Shown here in pieces: positions 14,860 through 21,584 of a stretch of DNA of 23,725 nucleotides. The translations under genes and the position numbers were made by a program. This DNA comes from Candidatus Gottesmanbacteria bacterium. Its GTDB lineage: Bacteria > Patescibacteriota > Microgenomatia > UBA10105 > UBA927. The stretch covers positions 1 to 23,725 of the forward strand of contig JAPLWC010000010.1 of the NCBI GenBank assembly GCA_026396845.1, read 5' to 3'. The first letter of the stretch is position 1. Each line of letters begins with the position of its first letter. The notes beneath the pieces are model-generated. The model was not told the origin of the DNA. It did not search any database and saw nothing but the letters and a program-made list of their open reading frames with translations.

Positions 14860-15594
14860 TCACCATGACCTCGTAAATTCGCCGATGAGTCCTCCCATAT
14901 ACCGGACAAACGGAATGACGGCAGAATAGTTCAGTCGCGACGGTCCGACCACACCGATGGCGCCTGATACATGCGGGGAATTGAATTTTTCGAACACAAT
15001 GCCGCATTGTGAAAGTACACTTCGTGCTGCAATTTCTTCGCCTAAAAATATTTCAAACACATCGGTATCGCGCTCCAATAGCTCCCACCAAAATCCAAAC
15101 TGGTCGAGAGTCGCCAGTAAGTGGTGCGTCAGCTCATAATCATAGAATTCCGGCATATCCAGGAGGTTTGCAGCTCCTGCATAATAGAGATCGCCGTCTT
15201 TTGTGGCCGTAATTGCCAGGGTTTTGGTTTTTTCCGCAAGCGTTTTGGTCGCCTCACGAAGAAGCTTATCCACTTCCTGGCGATATTCCCAGATTTTTTC
15301 TTTCACCGCCACTTCGTCCGCCACCGACATGTCTTTGGTTTTCATGAGGTGGTCGACGTAATAGCGCATCGCCGCGGGCGTGGGACTGCGGCCCGCCGAC
15401 GTATGTGGTTGATTGAGCATTTTGAGCTCTGTCAGACGCATCATTTCGTTCCGTATCGTGGCAGGAGACACACCAAGATTATATTTTTTGTCCAATGTTT
15501 CGCTACCCACAGGTTCCGCGGTGGCAATATATTCCTCAATAATTGCTTTGAGGATTTGTATTTGGCGGGGTGATAAATCTTTTACCTGATCCAT
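14860..15594 (-). CDS. hrcA: Heat-inducible transcription repressor HrcA
   Basis: Repressor that binds CIRCE operators. It has the N-terminal winged helix (LSPRQIQILKAIIEEYIATAEPVGS; SPATIRNEMMRLTELKML; HTSAGRSPT) and a C-terminal region ending SPHVSGAIGVVGPSRLNYSAVIPFVRYMG, typical of HrcA. At 244 aa it is shorter than the usual 340 or so, apparently lacking much of the central dimerisation insert. I placed the start at 15594, not at the in-frame ATG at 15612. The latter lies inside the promoter spacer and CIRCE, upstream of the predicted transcription start, and 15594 gives MDQVKDLSPRQ, the usual short lead-in. It is the first gene of the hrcA-grpE-dnaK-dnaJ operon and should repress it. 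Confidence 0.94.
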   Translation of the reverse strand: MDQVKDLSPRQIQILKAIIEEYIATAEPVGSETLDKKYNLGVSPATIRNEMMRLTELKMLNQPHTSAGRSPTPAAMRYYVDHLMKTKDMSVADEVAVKEKIWEYRQEVDKLLREATKTLAEKTKTLAITATKDGDLYYAGAANLLDMPEFYDYELTHHLLATLDQFGFWWELLERDTDVFEIFLGEEIAARSVLSQCGIVFEKFNSPHVSGAIGVVGPSRLNYSAVIPFVRYMGGLIGEFTRSW

Positions 15595-15595
15595 G

Positions 15596-15622
15596 TTAGC
15601 AGTAATATACATCGAGTGCTAA
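15596..15622. promoter_or_regulatory. CIRCE operator (HrcA binding site)
   Basis: On the minus strand the left arm is the perfect TTAGCACTC, the spacer is exactly 9 nt, and the right arm is TACTGCTAA. This matches 16 of 18 arm positions of the consensus TTAGCACTC-N9-GAGTGCTAA. It covers most of the spacer, the -10 box and the predicted start of the hrcA promoter, and ends 1 nt before the hrcA ATG. Bound HrcA would therefore block polymerase directly. Confidence 0.92.
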
Positions 15623-15632
15623 CTCATGTCAA
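15604..15632 (-). promoter_or_regulatory. Sigma70 promoter of the hrcA heat-shock operon, nearly leaderless
   Basis: Perfect TTGACA (15632-15627), a 17-nt spacer, TATATT (15609-15604). Nine nt separate the -10 from the ATG at 15594, so the leader should be about 0-4 nt. The CIRCE operator overlaps the spacer and the -10. Confidence 0.78.
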
Positions 15633-15676
15633 GACCCTGTCTGCCCTCTTGCGATATCTCGATAAATAGGGCAATA

Positions 15677-16753
15677 ATGGATGTACGGATGAAAAAAGTG
15701 CTTCTGTATATTGTTATTGGCTTACTGCTTCTCGGGATACCCGCTACGATATTTTTTTTGGGTCAACAGCAGGATATTAGAACCCGTGCCGCACCGGCGA
15801 CCACCCTTACTCTCACACCGGCTATACAAACGGTAAATGTCGGAGGCTCCAATTTCAAACTCAACGTAGATATCGACCCGGGAACCAATCAGGTGGTCTC
15901 CGCTAATATATATCTTACATATGATCCGACGAAACTCGAAGCAAAAACCATTACGAATGGCCCAAGCGCTCCGAGGGTACTCAACTCCGGCATTATAGAA
16001 AACGGCACCGCTTCAATTAAAGTAGGAGCAGCCAGTAACGCACAGCCGATTACAGCGCGCGGCACAATCGCCGTCATCACGTTTACGGCAAAAGAGGCCA
16101 CAAATAACCTTACCCCTGCGGTCGTTCAGTTTGCATCCAATACATTTGCCGGAGGACTTGATGAACCCACGGCAAATGTCTTAGTCGGCACGACTCCTGC
16201 AAAAATTACTATCACCGACGCCAATTCAACCGGCGCCAACTTTACATCCGGTGTGACCCCGACGGCAACCCCAACGGCAGAACTAACCCCGACTCTCACG
16301 CCGACCCTAACCCCAACACTGCCCGCCTCCGACAGTGCCGCGGCATCGGCAACAGCATTACAAATCCTTTCGCCAGAAGAAAACGCTGATGTAACCACAT
16401 CCCAACCTCTTATCAGCGGCAAAGCGCCTCCGGGCACTACTGTCACTATCTTTATCCATTCCGATGCGGGAACAACAGTGACGGTTACCGCCGACGCAAA
16501 CGGCAATTGGGTTTATACTCCCACGACCCCGCTGGATCCCGGACCTCACAGCGTGGTCGCCAGCGCCCAGGATGCAACAGGAACGACACAAACAGCAACA
16601 ACCACGTTTGTCGTCGCGGGCGCTGGTGGAACCGACACAACCGATGCGTCAATAAGCGCTATACCTATATCCGGAACCATCCAAACCACCCTGCTCATCG
16701 TGGGTTTGGGGATATTACTTATCTCATCAGGTGTACTTGTATGGCATTTTTAA
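15677..16753 (+). CDS. Membrane-anchored surface protein with cohesin-like and Ig-like domains
   Basis: The protein is 358 aa. It begins with a basic tip and a hydrophobic anchor (KKVLLYIVIGLLLLGIPATI), followed by QQDIRTRAA. A cohesin-like beta domain comes next (TLTPAIQTVNVGGSNFKLNV; VSANIYLTYDPTKLEA; GTIAVITFTAKE). A Thr/Pro repeat linker (TPTLTPTLTPTLP) leads to an Ig-like domain (ILSPEENADVTTSQPLISGK to TTTFVV), and a second membrane segment sits at the C-terminus (TTLLIVGLGILLISSGVLVW). It is probably displayed outside the cell and tethered at one or both ends. Cohesin-like domains bind dockerins or act in adhesion; no dockerin is visible here. The start at 15677 has AGGG 5 nt upstream; the ATG at 15689 (MKKVLL) is an alternative. 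The last 13 nt overlap the next gene. Confidence 0.85.
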   Translation: MDVRMKKVLLYIVIGLLLLGIPATIFFLGQQQDIRTRAAPATTLTLTPAIQTVNVGGSNFKLNVDIDPGTNQVVSANIYLTYDPTKLEAKTITNGPSAPRVLNSGIIENGTASIKVGAASNAQPITARGTIAVITFTAKEATNNLTPAVVQFASNTFAGGLDEPTANVLVGTTPAKITITDANSTGANFTSGVTPTATPTAELTPTLTPTLTPTLPASDSAAASATALQILSPEENADVTTSQPLISGKAPPGTTVTIFIHSDAGTTVTVTADANGNWVYTPTTPLDPGPHSVVASAQDATGTTQTATTTFVVAGAGGTDTTDASISAIPISGTIQTTLLIVGLGILLISSGVLVWHF

Positions 16754-18147
16754 CACAACGCACCAAGCCAAAAACGATATCGATTATTTCCGTTTTAGCA
16801 CTTCTTGTATTTTTGCCGCTTATGGTACTCGCAGTCCAAAATATCGTCGTGCTCATTACCCAGGCAACCGGAACTACAGCCAATATCACCGTTGACACTA
16901 AAGCGGTTCTGGAACCTATCAATACGGATTTTTATCATGCGTTTGCCCAGGGAGGCGAAGAATCTAAAGATATGCTTGCTCCGGTCGTTACCGATATCCG
17001 CGCGCTCAAACCCAAGGTCATCCGGCTTGATCATTTGTATGATCTTTATAATGTCGTCGGAAAGGACGGCAGCGCTTTGACATTTGACTTTACCCGGCTC
17101 GATACCGCAGTCAACTCGATACTCTCAACCGGCGCCAAACCGCTCCTTGCGCTTTCCTATATGCCGCAGGTTATTGCCAAAGACGGCAATATCGTGAACA
17201 TCCCCAATGACTGGAATGAGTGGGCTCTTCTCGTCCAGAAGACGATCGAACATTACAGCGGGCGCGCAGAAAAAAATATCAGCGGCATCTACTATGAAGT
17301 GTGGAATGAGCCTGACCTGACGCAATTCGGCGGCTGGAAATACTACGGGGACAAAAATTATCTCACGCTCTACCACTACGCATCGGTCGGGGCTAATACT
17401 GCGCAAAATGTGGGTACATTTTACCTCGGCGGACCGGGAACAGCGGGACTCTACAAGGAATGGATAACCGCATTAGTCGAAAGCGGTGATCGGTTAAATT
17501 TCCTTAGCTGGCATACCTATCAGGCTGATCCCAAAGTGTACGATAAAAACCAGCGTGACGTCATCTCCTGGTTACTGCCGTACCCTAACTACACGCTGAT
17601 CCCGCTTCTTATTACGGAGTTCGGATTTACCGGGGATAAAAGTACGCTCTATGGCACGCAGTATGCGGCCGCCCACACAATTGCCGTAATACGGCAATTG
17701 ATTACCGGCGGACCCAGGTATCTTTTTTCCTTCCAACCCGTTGACGGACCGAACCAGCAGGACGGTATCGGCTGGGGGCTCATCACAAATTCCGACAATG
17801 GCCTGACAAAAAAACCAAGGTATTACGTCTACAATTTTATCGATGCGATGGCCGGAAACCGACTCGCACTCTACGGTGAGGGGTCGTGGGTCACGGGGTT
17901 TGCCAGTATCAATACTACTGTCGTGAGGACGTTCTTAGTTAATTTCGACCGGAACGGCTCCCACACGGAAAACGTTCCGGTAACCTGGAAAAATCTGGAT
18001 CCCGGCACGTATACGCTTCGTATGCACTATCTATTTGGGACGGATACTAAAACTACAGAGGTTGCCACGACGTCGGCTCTCACAAAACAAGTGTTCATGT
18101 CGGCTCAAAACGCGGTGATCCTCGAACTATCTAAACAAACCCCGTAA
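16741..18147 (+). CDS. Secreted or anchored glycoside hydrolase, clan GH-A, GH39-like
   Basis: The 468-aa protein has an N-terminal membrane segment (about 12-40) and then a TIM-barrel glycosidase. The acid/base motif is YEVWNEPD (Glu190) and the likely nucleophile motif is LLITEFGF (Glu293). The region PKVIRLDHLYDL resembles the early strands of GH39-type xylosidases. A small C-terminal beta domain follows (after about 390: VRTFLVNFDRNGS, TWKNLDPGTYTLRMHYLFG). Both catalytic acids are present, so activity is likely. Substrate cannot be told from sequence: xylan-, glycosaminoglycan- or exopolysaccharide-like chains are possible. The ATG lies inside the preceding surface-protein gene (13-nt overlap in another frame), indicating coupled translation. 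The gene ends 2 nt from convergent murJ with no clear terminator between. Confidence 0.85.
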   Translation: MAFLTQRTKPKTISIISVLALLVFLPLMVLAVQNIVVLITQATGTTANITVDTKAVLEPINTDFYHAFAQGGEESKDMLAPVVTDIRALKPKVIRLDHLYDLYNVVGKDGSALTFDFTRLDTAVNSILSTGAKPLLALSYMPQVIAKDGNIVNIPNDWNEWALLVQKTIEHYSGRAEKNISGIYYEVWNEPDLTQFGGWKYYGDKNYLTLYHYASVGANTAQNVGTFYLGGPGTAGLYKEWITALVESGDRLNFLSWHTYQADPKVYDKNQRDVISWLLPYPNYTLIPLLITEFGFTGDKSTLYGTQYAAAHTIAVIRQLITGGPRYLFSFQPVDGPNQQDGIGWGLITNSDNGLTKKPRYYVYNFIDAMAGNRLALYGEGSWVTGFASINTTVVRTFLVNFDRNGSHTENVPVTWKNLDPGTYTLRMHYLFGTDTKTTEVATTSALTKQVFMSAQNAVILELSKQTP

Positions 18148-18149
18148 GT

Positions 18150-19802
18150 TTACGACAGCTTGTCCTGAATGCCTCCGTTTATCACTTCGTTGACAGGTTC
18201 CAAAAGCACTGCTTTTGGTCGCCGTACGCGGCGGATAAGCTCGATAAAGGATTTCACTTCGTTCACGTCAAATAGCCATGCCAGTAACAGATATGTCAAA
18301 AGACCCGCTCCCCCTGCAATTCCGGTAAGAAGAAGCAGTCCGACTGTCCTCGTGGTATCAAAAACCAGCTGATCAAACAGCTTGAGCGGAAAATACACGG
18401 CGACGCCGGCAACCACTGCGGCGATAAACATTTTTATTGCAGGAAGGAATAATTCCATTTTAGAAAATCCGCCGATTTTTTTGTCCAATACAATATAGAG
18501 TATGAACGCGTTTAGTATGCTTGCAATCGACGTCGATAACCCCAGAGACCAAACCGGCAATCCGAATATTTTAATAAAAATAAGACTCAGGAGTGTATTG
18601 GTAAGAATTGAAATCACGCTTATTTTAACGGGAGTTTTTGTATCATACAGCGCATAAAATCCGCGTGCCAGTACGTTCACGATAGACTGGGCAAAAATGG
18701 AGATGGCAAACATGGATAATGTCATGCCGGTTAACACCGTCGCCTCCCAATCAAATCGCGATGCGCCGAATACCAGCCGGACGACGGGAATGCGAAGTAC
18801 AATAAACAGCGCCGATGCGGGGAGTACGAAAAACAAAATTTGATGAATTGCCGACACCACGGACTTTTTAAACTCTCCACTGTCTTGTTTGGCAGAAGCC
18901 GCCGATAACGTGGGTAACGCCGCCTGAGCGACACTGACACCAAAGAGTCCAACCGGCAATTGCTGCAGTTGCTGTGCAAAATTAAATACCGTCACCATGC
19001 GCGCTCCCAGTAAGGACGCCAGCATGAGATCTACCGTACTGTCAATCTGTGAGACCGCAAGTCCTAAAGTCCGCGGACCAATAAGCCTCAGGACTTCCCG
19101 TACGCCTTTATTTTGCCAGTCAAACGCCAACCTGTGCCGGTATCCTACCAGGATAACCAGGGGCAACTGGATTAACATAAACAAACCTGCCCCGATGCCT
19201 ACCCCATACACCGGCGCCATGAGACCAAACATCGGCGTAAGGGTAATAATACCGATGATAATACCGACGTTGTAGACAACCGGTGCAATGGCGGGAACCA
19301 AAAACATATTGTACGATTGTAAAATTCCCGTAAAAAAATTCCCGATGAGTAACGGCAATACCTGAAACATGATCATAAAACGTGTATACTCTGCCATTCG
19401 TGCTACCTGGTCCGGCGAAAATCCGGGGGCTAAAAAGTGGGAAAGTTGATTCGTGAAAAGAAGGAGCGGAATCGCCAGTAAGACTAGGACAACGGTGCTC
19501 ATATTAATGAGCGTTGCTGCAATCTCAAACCCTTCTTTCTCGTTATGCTCCGTCAGATATCGTGTAAATACGGGAATAAATGCGCTGGTGAGGGCTCCCA
19601 TAACCAATAATTCAAATATGAGATTCGGGAGCCGGAATGCAGCAAAATACACCCCGAGTTCATCCGGCGCAAAACGGGCGTTGAGCATGCGATCCCGGAC
19701 CAGGCCCAGAACCCGCGACGTAAACACCATGGAAATCAATATCACCGCCGCCGATCCTATCGTCTGCTGTTTTTTGGAAAACAACCCCCAGAAACGCTTC
19801 AT
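18150..19802 (-). CDS. murJ: Lipid II flippase MurJ (MviN)
   Basis: Moves lipid-linked peptidoglycan precursors across the membrane. The 550-aa polytopic protein has the family N-terminus (ILISMVFTSRVLGLVRDRMLNARF, AAFRLPNLIFELLVMGALTSAFIPVFTRYL), including the conserved RVLGLVRD and RLPN motifs. Central signatures (GVSVAQAALPTLS; ARGFYALYDTKTPVKI) are also present. About 14 hydrophobic segments are visible. The gene appears intact and indicates that the cell makes peptidoglycan. It is divergent from rpsT, with only 47 nt between start codons. Confidence 0.96.
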   Translation of the reverse strand: MKRFWGLFSKKQQTIGSAAVILISMVFTSRVLGLVRDRMLNARFAPDELGVYFAAFRLPNLIFELLVMGALTSAFIPVFTRYLTEHNEKEGFEIAATLINMSTVVLVLLAIPLLLFTNQLSHFLAPGFSPDQVARMAEYTRFMIMFQVLPLLIGNFFTGILQSYNMFLVPAIAPVVYNVGIIIGIITLTPMFGLMAPVYGVGIGAGLFMLIQLPLVILVGYRHRLAFDWQNKGVREVLRLIGPRTLGLAVSQIDSTVDLMLASLLGARMVTVFNFAQQLQQLPVGLFGVSVAQAALPTLSAASAKQDSGEFKKSVVSAIHQILFFVLPASALFIVLRIPVVRLVFGASRFDWEATVLTGMTLSMFAISIFAQSIVNVLARGFYALYDTKTPVKISVISILTNTLLSLIFIKIFGLPVWSLGLSTSIASILNAFILYIVLDKKIGGFSKMELFLPAIKMFIAAVVAGVAVYFPLKLFDQLVFDTTRTVGLLLLTGIAGGAGLLTYLLLAWLFDVNEVKSFIELIRRVRRPKAVLLEPVNEVINGGIQDKLS

Positions 19803-19809
19803 CCTGTTT

Positions 19810-19815
19810 ATTATA
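19810..19815 (-). promoter_or_regulatory. -10 element of murJ, predicted leaderless
   Basis: A perfect TATAAT on the minus strand lies 7 nt before the murJ ATG. No good -35 is seen; the upstream stretch is A-rich. The position predicts transcription starting within about 1 nt of the start codon. Confidence 0.5.
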
Positions 19816-19833
19816 GCTATTCTTGTATTTTTT

Positions 19834-19842
19834 TGTTATACT
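19834..19842 (+). promoter_or_regulatory. Extended -10 element of rpsT, predicted leaderless
   Basis: TGTTATACT is an extended -10 (TG, one base, TATACT). Seven nt separate it from the rpsT ATG at 19850. There is no recognisable -35 at 17 nt, which fits extended -10 promoters. Confidence 0.5.
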
Positions 19843-19849
19843 TACGCCT

Positions 19850-20089
19850 ATGCCGATCACAAAACAAGCAGAAAAAAAGTTACGACACGACCGCAAACGG
19901 ACCATGGAGACCAAACGCGTACATGCTGCGCTGCAAAAATTGGTTAAATCCATGCGGAAAAAACCGACACAAAAATCATTAACACAAGTTTTTGCCGCAC
20001 TGGATAAAGCAGCCAAAACGCATATAATCCACAAGAACAAAGCAGCCAGACTAAAGGCGCGCCTCGCGAAGCTCCTTGCAAAGAAATAA
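19850..20089 (+). CDS. rpsT: 30S ribosomal protein S20
   Basis: A small basic helical ribosomal protein of 79 aa. MPITKQAEKKLRHDRKRTMETKRV near the start, then AALDKAAKTHIIHKNKAARLKARLAKLL at the end, matches the S20 pattern (S..KR.R......N......; K..IH.NKAAR.KSRL). The start is the ATG at 19850, directly after an extended -10. An in-frame TTG at 19823 is less likely because it lies upstream of that promoter. Confidence 0.93.
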   Translation: MPITKQAEKKLRHDRKRTMETKRVHAALQKLVKSMRKKPTQKSLTQVFAALDKAAKTHIIHKNKAARLKARLAKLLAKK

Positions 20090-20118
20090 TCCGACCAATT
20101 TGTTTCTTCTGACGTACT

Positions 20119-20127
20119 TGCTATACT
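20119..20127 (+). promoter_or_regulatory. Extended -10 element of the pilN cluster, predicted leaderless
   Basis: TGCTATACT lies 6 nt before the pilN ATG. A weak TTGTTT at 20100-20105 could serve as -35 with a 16-nt spacer. Confidence 0.5.
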
Positions 20128-20133
20128 GGTTCT

Positions 20134-20688
20134 ATGACTACCGTTCTGCCATCCGTCAATTTAATCGGTGAAGAGGAGATGGAACATACGCCGGTCGGCA
20201 GAATCGTGACGTGGGCCGTAACGTACGGACGCTACATCATGATCGGCACGGAAATTATCGTGCTGTTGGCGTTTATTTCCCGCTTCAGCTTAGACCGTAA
20301 GCTTACGGACCTCAATGACGAGGTATCGCAAAAACAGGCAATCATAGATGCGAATCGTGATTTTGAAACGCAATTTCGGACGCTCCAGGATAAGCTCACA
20401 AAAACGCAGACGCTCCTGACGGCTGCGCCGGTAACCAATAACGCACTCAGTGCCATCGAGACAATGCTGCCCGTTGACACCCGTTTGGAAACGCTGAAAA
20501 TCTCGGAGGACAGCGTCGTCGGAGACGTTGTTGCCAATACTACGGCAGGATTCGCACAACTGGTTGCAAACCTCCAGGCTTCAAGCATATTCAGCCAGGT
20601 AGAAATCGGTGATGTCAACCGGAGCCCGACGACCGGCATACAATTTACGTTTACCGGGGCGGTATTCGGGCCCAAGAAAGGCAATTAA
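20134..20688 (+). CDS. pilN: PilN-like type IV pilus assembly protein
   Basis: Inner-membrane alignment-complex protein of type IV pili. The 184-aa protein starts with LPSVNLIGEEE, the short cytoplasmic PilN tail that docks into PilM. It has one membrane span (about 29-49: TYGRYIMIGTEIIVLLAFISRF), a coiled coil (DLNDEVSQKQAIIDANRDFETQFRTL), and a C-terminal beta-alpha domain (LSAIETMLPVDTRLETLKIS...). It lies 2 nt before a PilO-like gene, the standard order. No PilM, ATPase or secretin is in this window. Confidence 0.8.
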   Translation: MTTVLPSVNLIGEEEMEHTPVGRIVTWAVTYGRYIMIGTEIIVLLAFISRFSLDRKLTDLNDEVSQKQAIIDANRDFETQFRTLQDKLTKTQTLLTAAPVTNNALSAIETMLPVDTRLETLKISEDSVVGDVVANTTAGFAQLVANLQASSIFSQVEIGDVNRSPTTGIQFTFTGAVFGPKKGN

Positions 20689-20690
20689 CC

Positions 20691-21362
20691 ATGGCATTCG
20701 ACTATAAAGAAGAATACAAACGATATAAACGGTATTACCAGTCGCTGGAGCCGGCACTCCAGAAACCGGCAACCCGTGCATATACGGCAATTATTTTTTC
20801 GTTTCTTGTGGTCTCACTCTTCGGATGGTATGCAATCCGCCCGACCATGCAGACGATTTTTACGTTGAGGCGGGAAATTGCTGATAAAACCGACCTCAAT
20901 AAAAAAATGGAGGATAAAATTTCAGCTCTTATTGAAGCACAGGCCGCATATCAGGAGGTTGAACCGGATTTACCGGTTGTAGACCAGGCTCTTCCGGAGA
21001 CATCAGATGCCGTACGTGCGGCCAGGGATTTGCAGGCCATCGCGGCTGATTCACGGGTAACAATAACAACCATATCTATTTCATCCCTCCCGCTTACGAA
21101 CGACACGGGGCAGGGAGAGCAACAAGCAACGGGTTCCGATAAGCTTGCCAATTTTCCGATATCGCTGTCTGTAACCGGTGCATACCCGGATATAAAAACC
21201 TTCACCCTGGGGATATTGAATGTACGCCGGATTATGCAAATAACCTCGATGCTTTTTTCTCCAATAAGCTCAACGGAAGCTGTCGCTTCCGGCAGCGCAA
21301 CCCCTACTGGTACCCAGATAAAACTTGATCTAAAATTAAAATTATTCTATTTATCAAAATAA
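20691..21362 (+). CDS. pilO: PilO-like type IV pilus assembly protein
   Basis: Partner of PilN in the pilus alignment complex. The 223-aa protein has a cytoplasmic charged segment (YKEEYKRYKRYYQSLEPAL), one membrane span (about 30-48), a coiled coil (LRREIADKTDLNKKMEDKISALIEAQ), and a ferredoxin-like C-terminal domain (LPVVDQALPETSDAVRAARDLQAIAADSRVTITTISIS; ISLSVTGAYPDIKTF). Assignment rests on architecture and the adjacent pilN. Confidence 0.75.
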   Translation: MAFDYKEEYKRYKRYYQSLEPALQKPATRAYTAIIFSFLVVSLFGWYAIRPTMQTIFTLRREIADKTDLNKKMEDKISALIEAQAAYQEVEPDLPVVDQALPETSDAVRAARDLQAIAADSRVTITTISISSLPLTNDTGQGEQQATGSDKLANFPISLSVTGAYPDIKTFTLGILNVRRIMQITSMLFSPISSTEAVASGSATPTGTQIKLDLKLKLFYLSK

Positions 21363-21364
21363 CC

Positions 21365-21580
21365 ATGAAAACGCCGTCGCTCTCACAGGGAAATGATCGG
21401 GATTTATTACTCATATCCGTATTCACCTTTTTTACCGTTACCCTCTGGGTATTTTTTGAAGTATTAAAAACGGTCAAAACCACGACCGTCGCCCCGCAGA
21501 CAACTCAAAGTATTGTTCCGTTATCGCCAAAACTCGATTCCCGGGTTATACAAATAATCGAAACCAAAAAACAGTATTAA
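21365..21580 (+). CDS. Small single-pass membrane protein in the pil cluster
   Basis: A 71-aa protein with one membrane segment (about 14-33: LLLISVFTFFTVTLWVFFEVL) and a short external tail with Thr/Pro and LDSRVIQIIETKKQ. It starts 2 nt after pilO and ends 4 nt before the next gene, so it is very likely real and cotranscribed. The position matches that of pilP in other pilus operons, but no lipoprotein signal or PilP domain is present. Function unknown. Confidence 0.7.
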   Translation: MKTPSLSQGNDRDLLLISVFTFFTVTLWVFFEVLKTVKTTTVAPQTTQSIVPLSPKLDSRVIQIIETKKQY

Positions 21581-21584
21581 TGCT

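Noticed and set aside
15595..15612. HrcA starting at the ATG at 15612
   Set aside because: That ATG lies in the promoter spacer and the CIRCE, upstream of the predicted transcription start.
16282..16322. Tandem DNA repeat in the cohesin-like gene
   Set aside because: It simply encodes the Thr/Pro linker TPTLTPTLTPTLP; the units are imperfect and no separate role is indicated.
18144..18152. Bidirectional terminator between the glycosidase and murJ
   Set aside because: Only a tiny GTAA/TTAC self-complementary word lies at the two stops, with no stable stem or U-tract.
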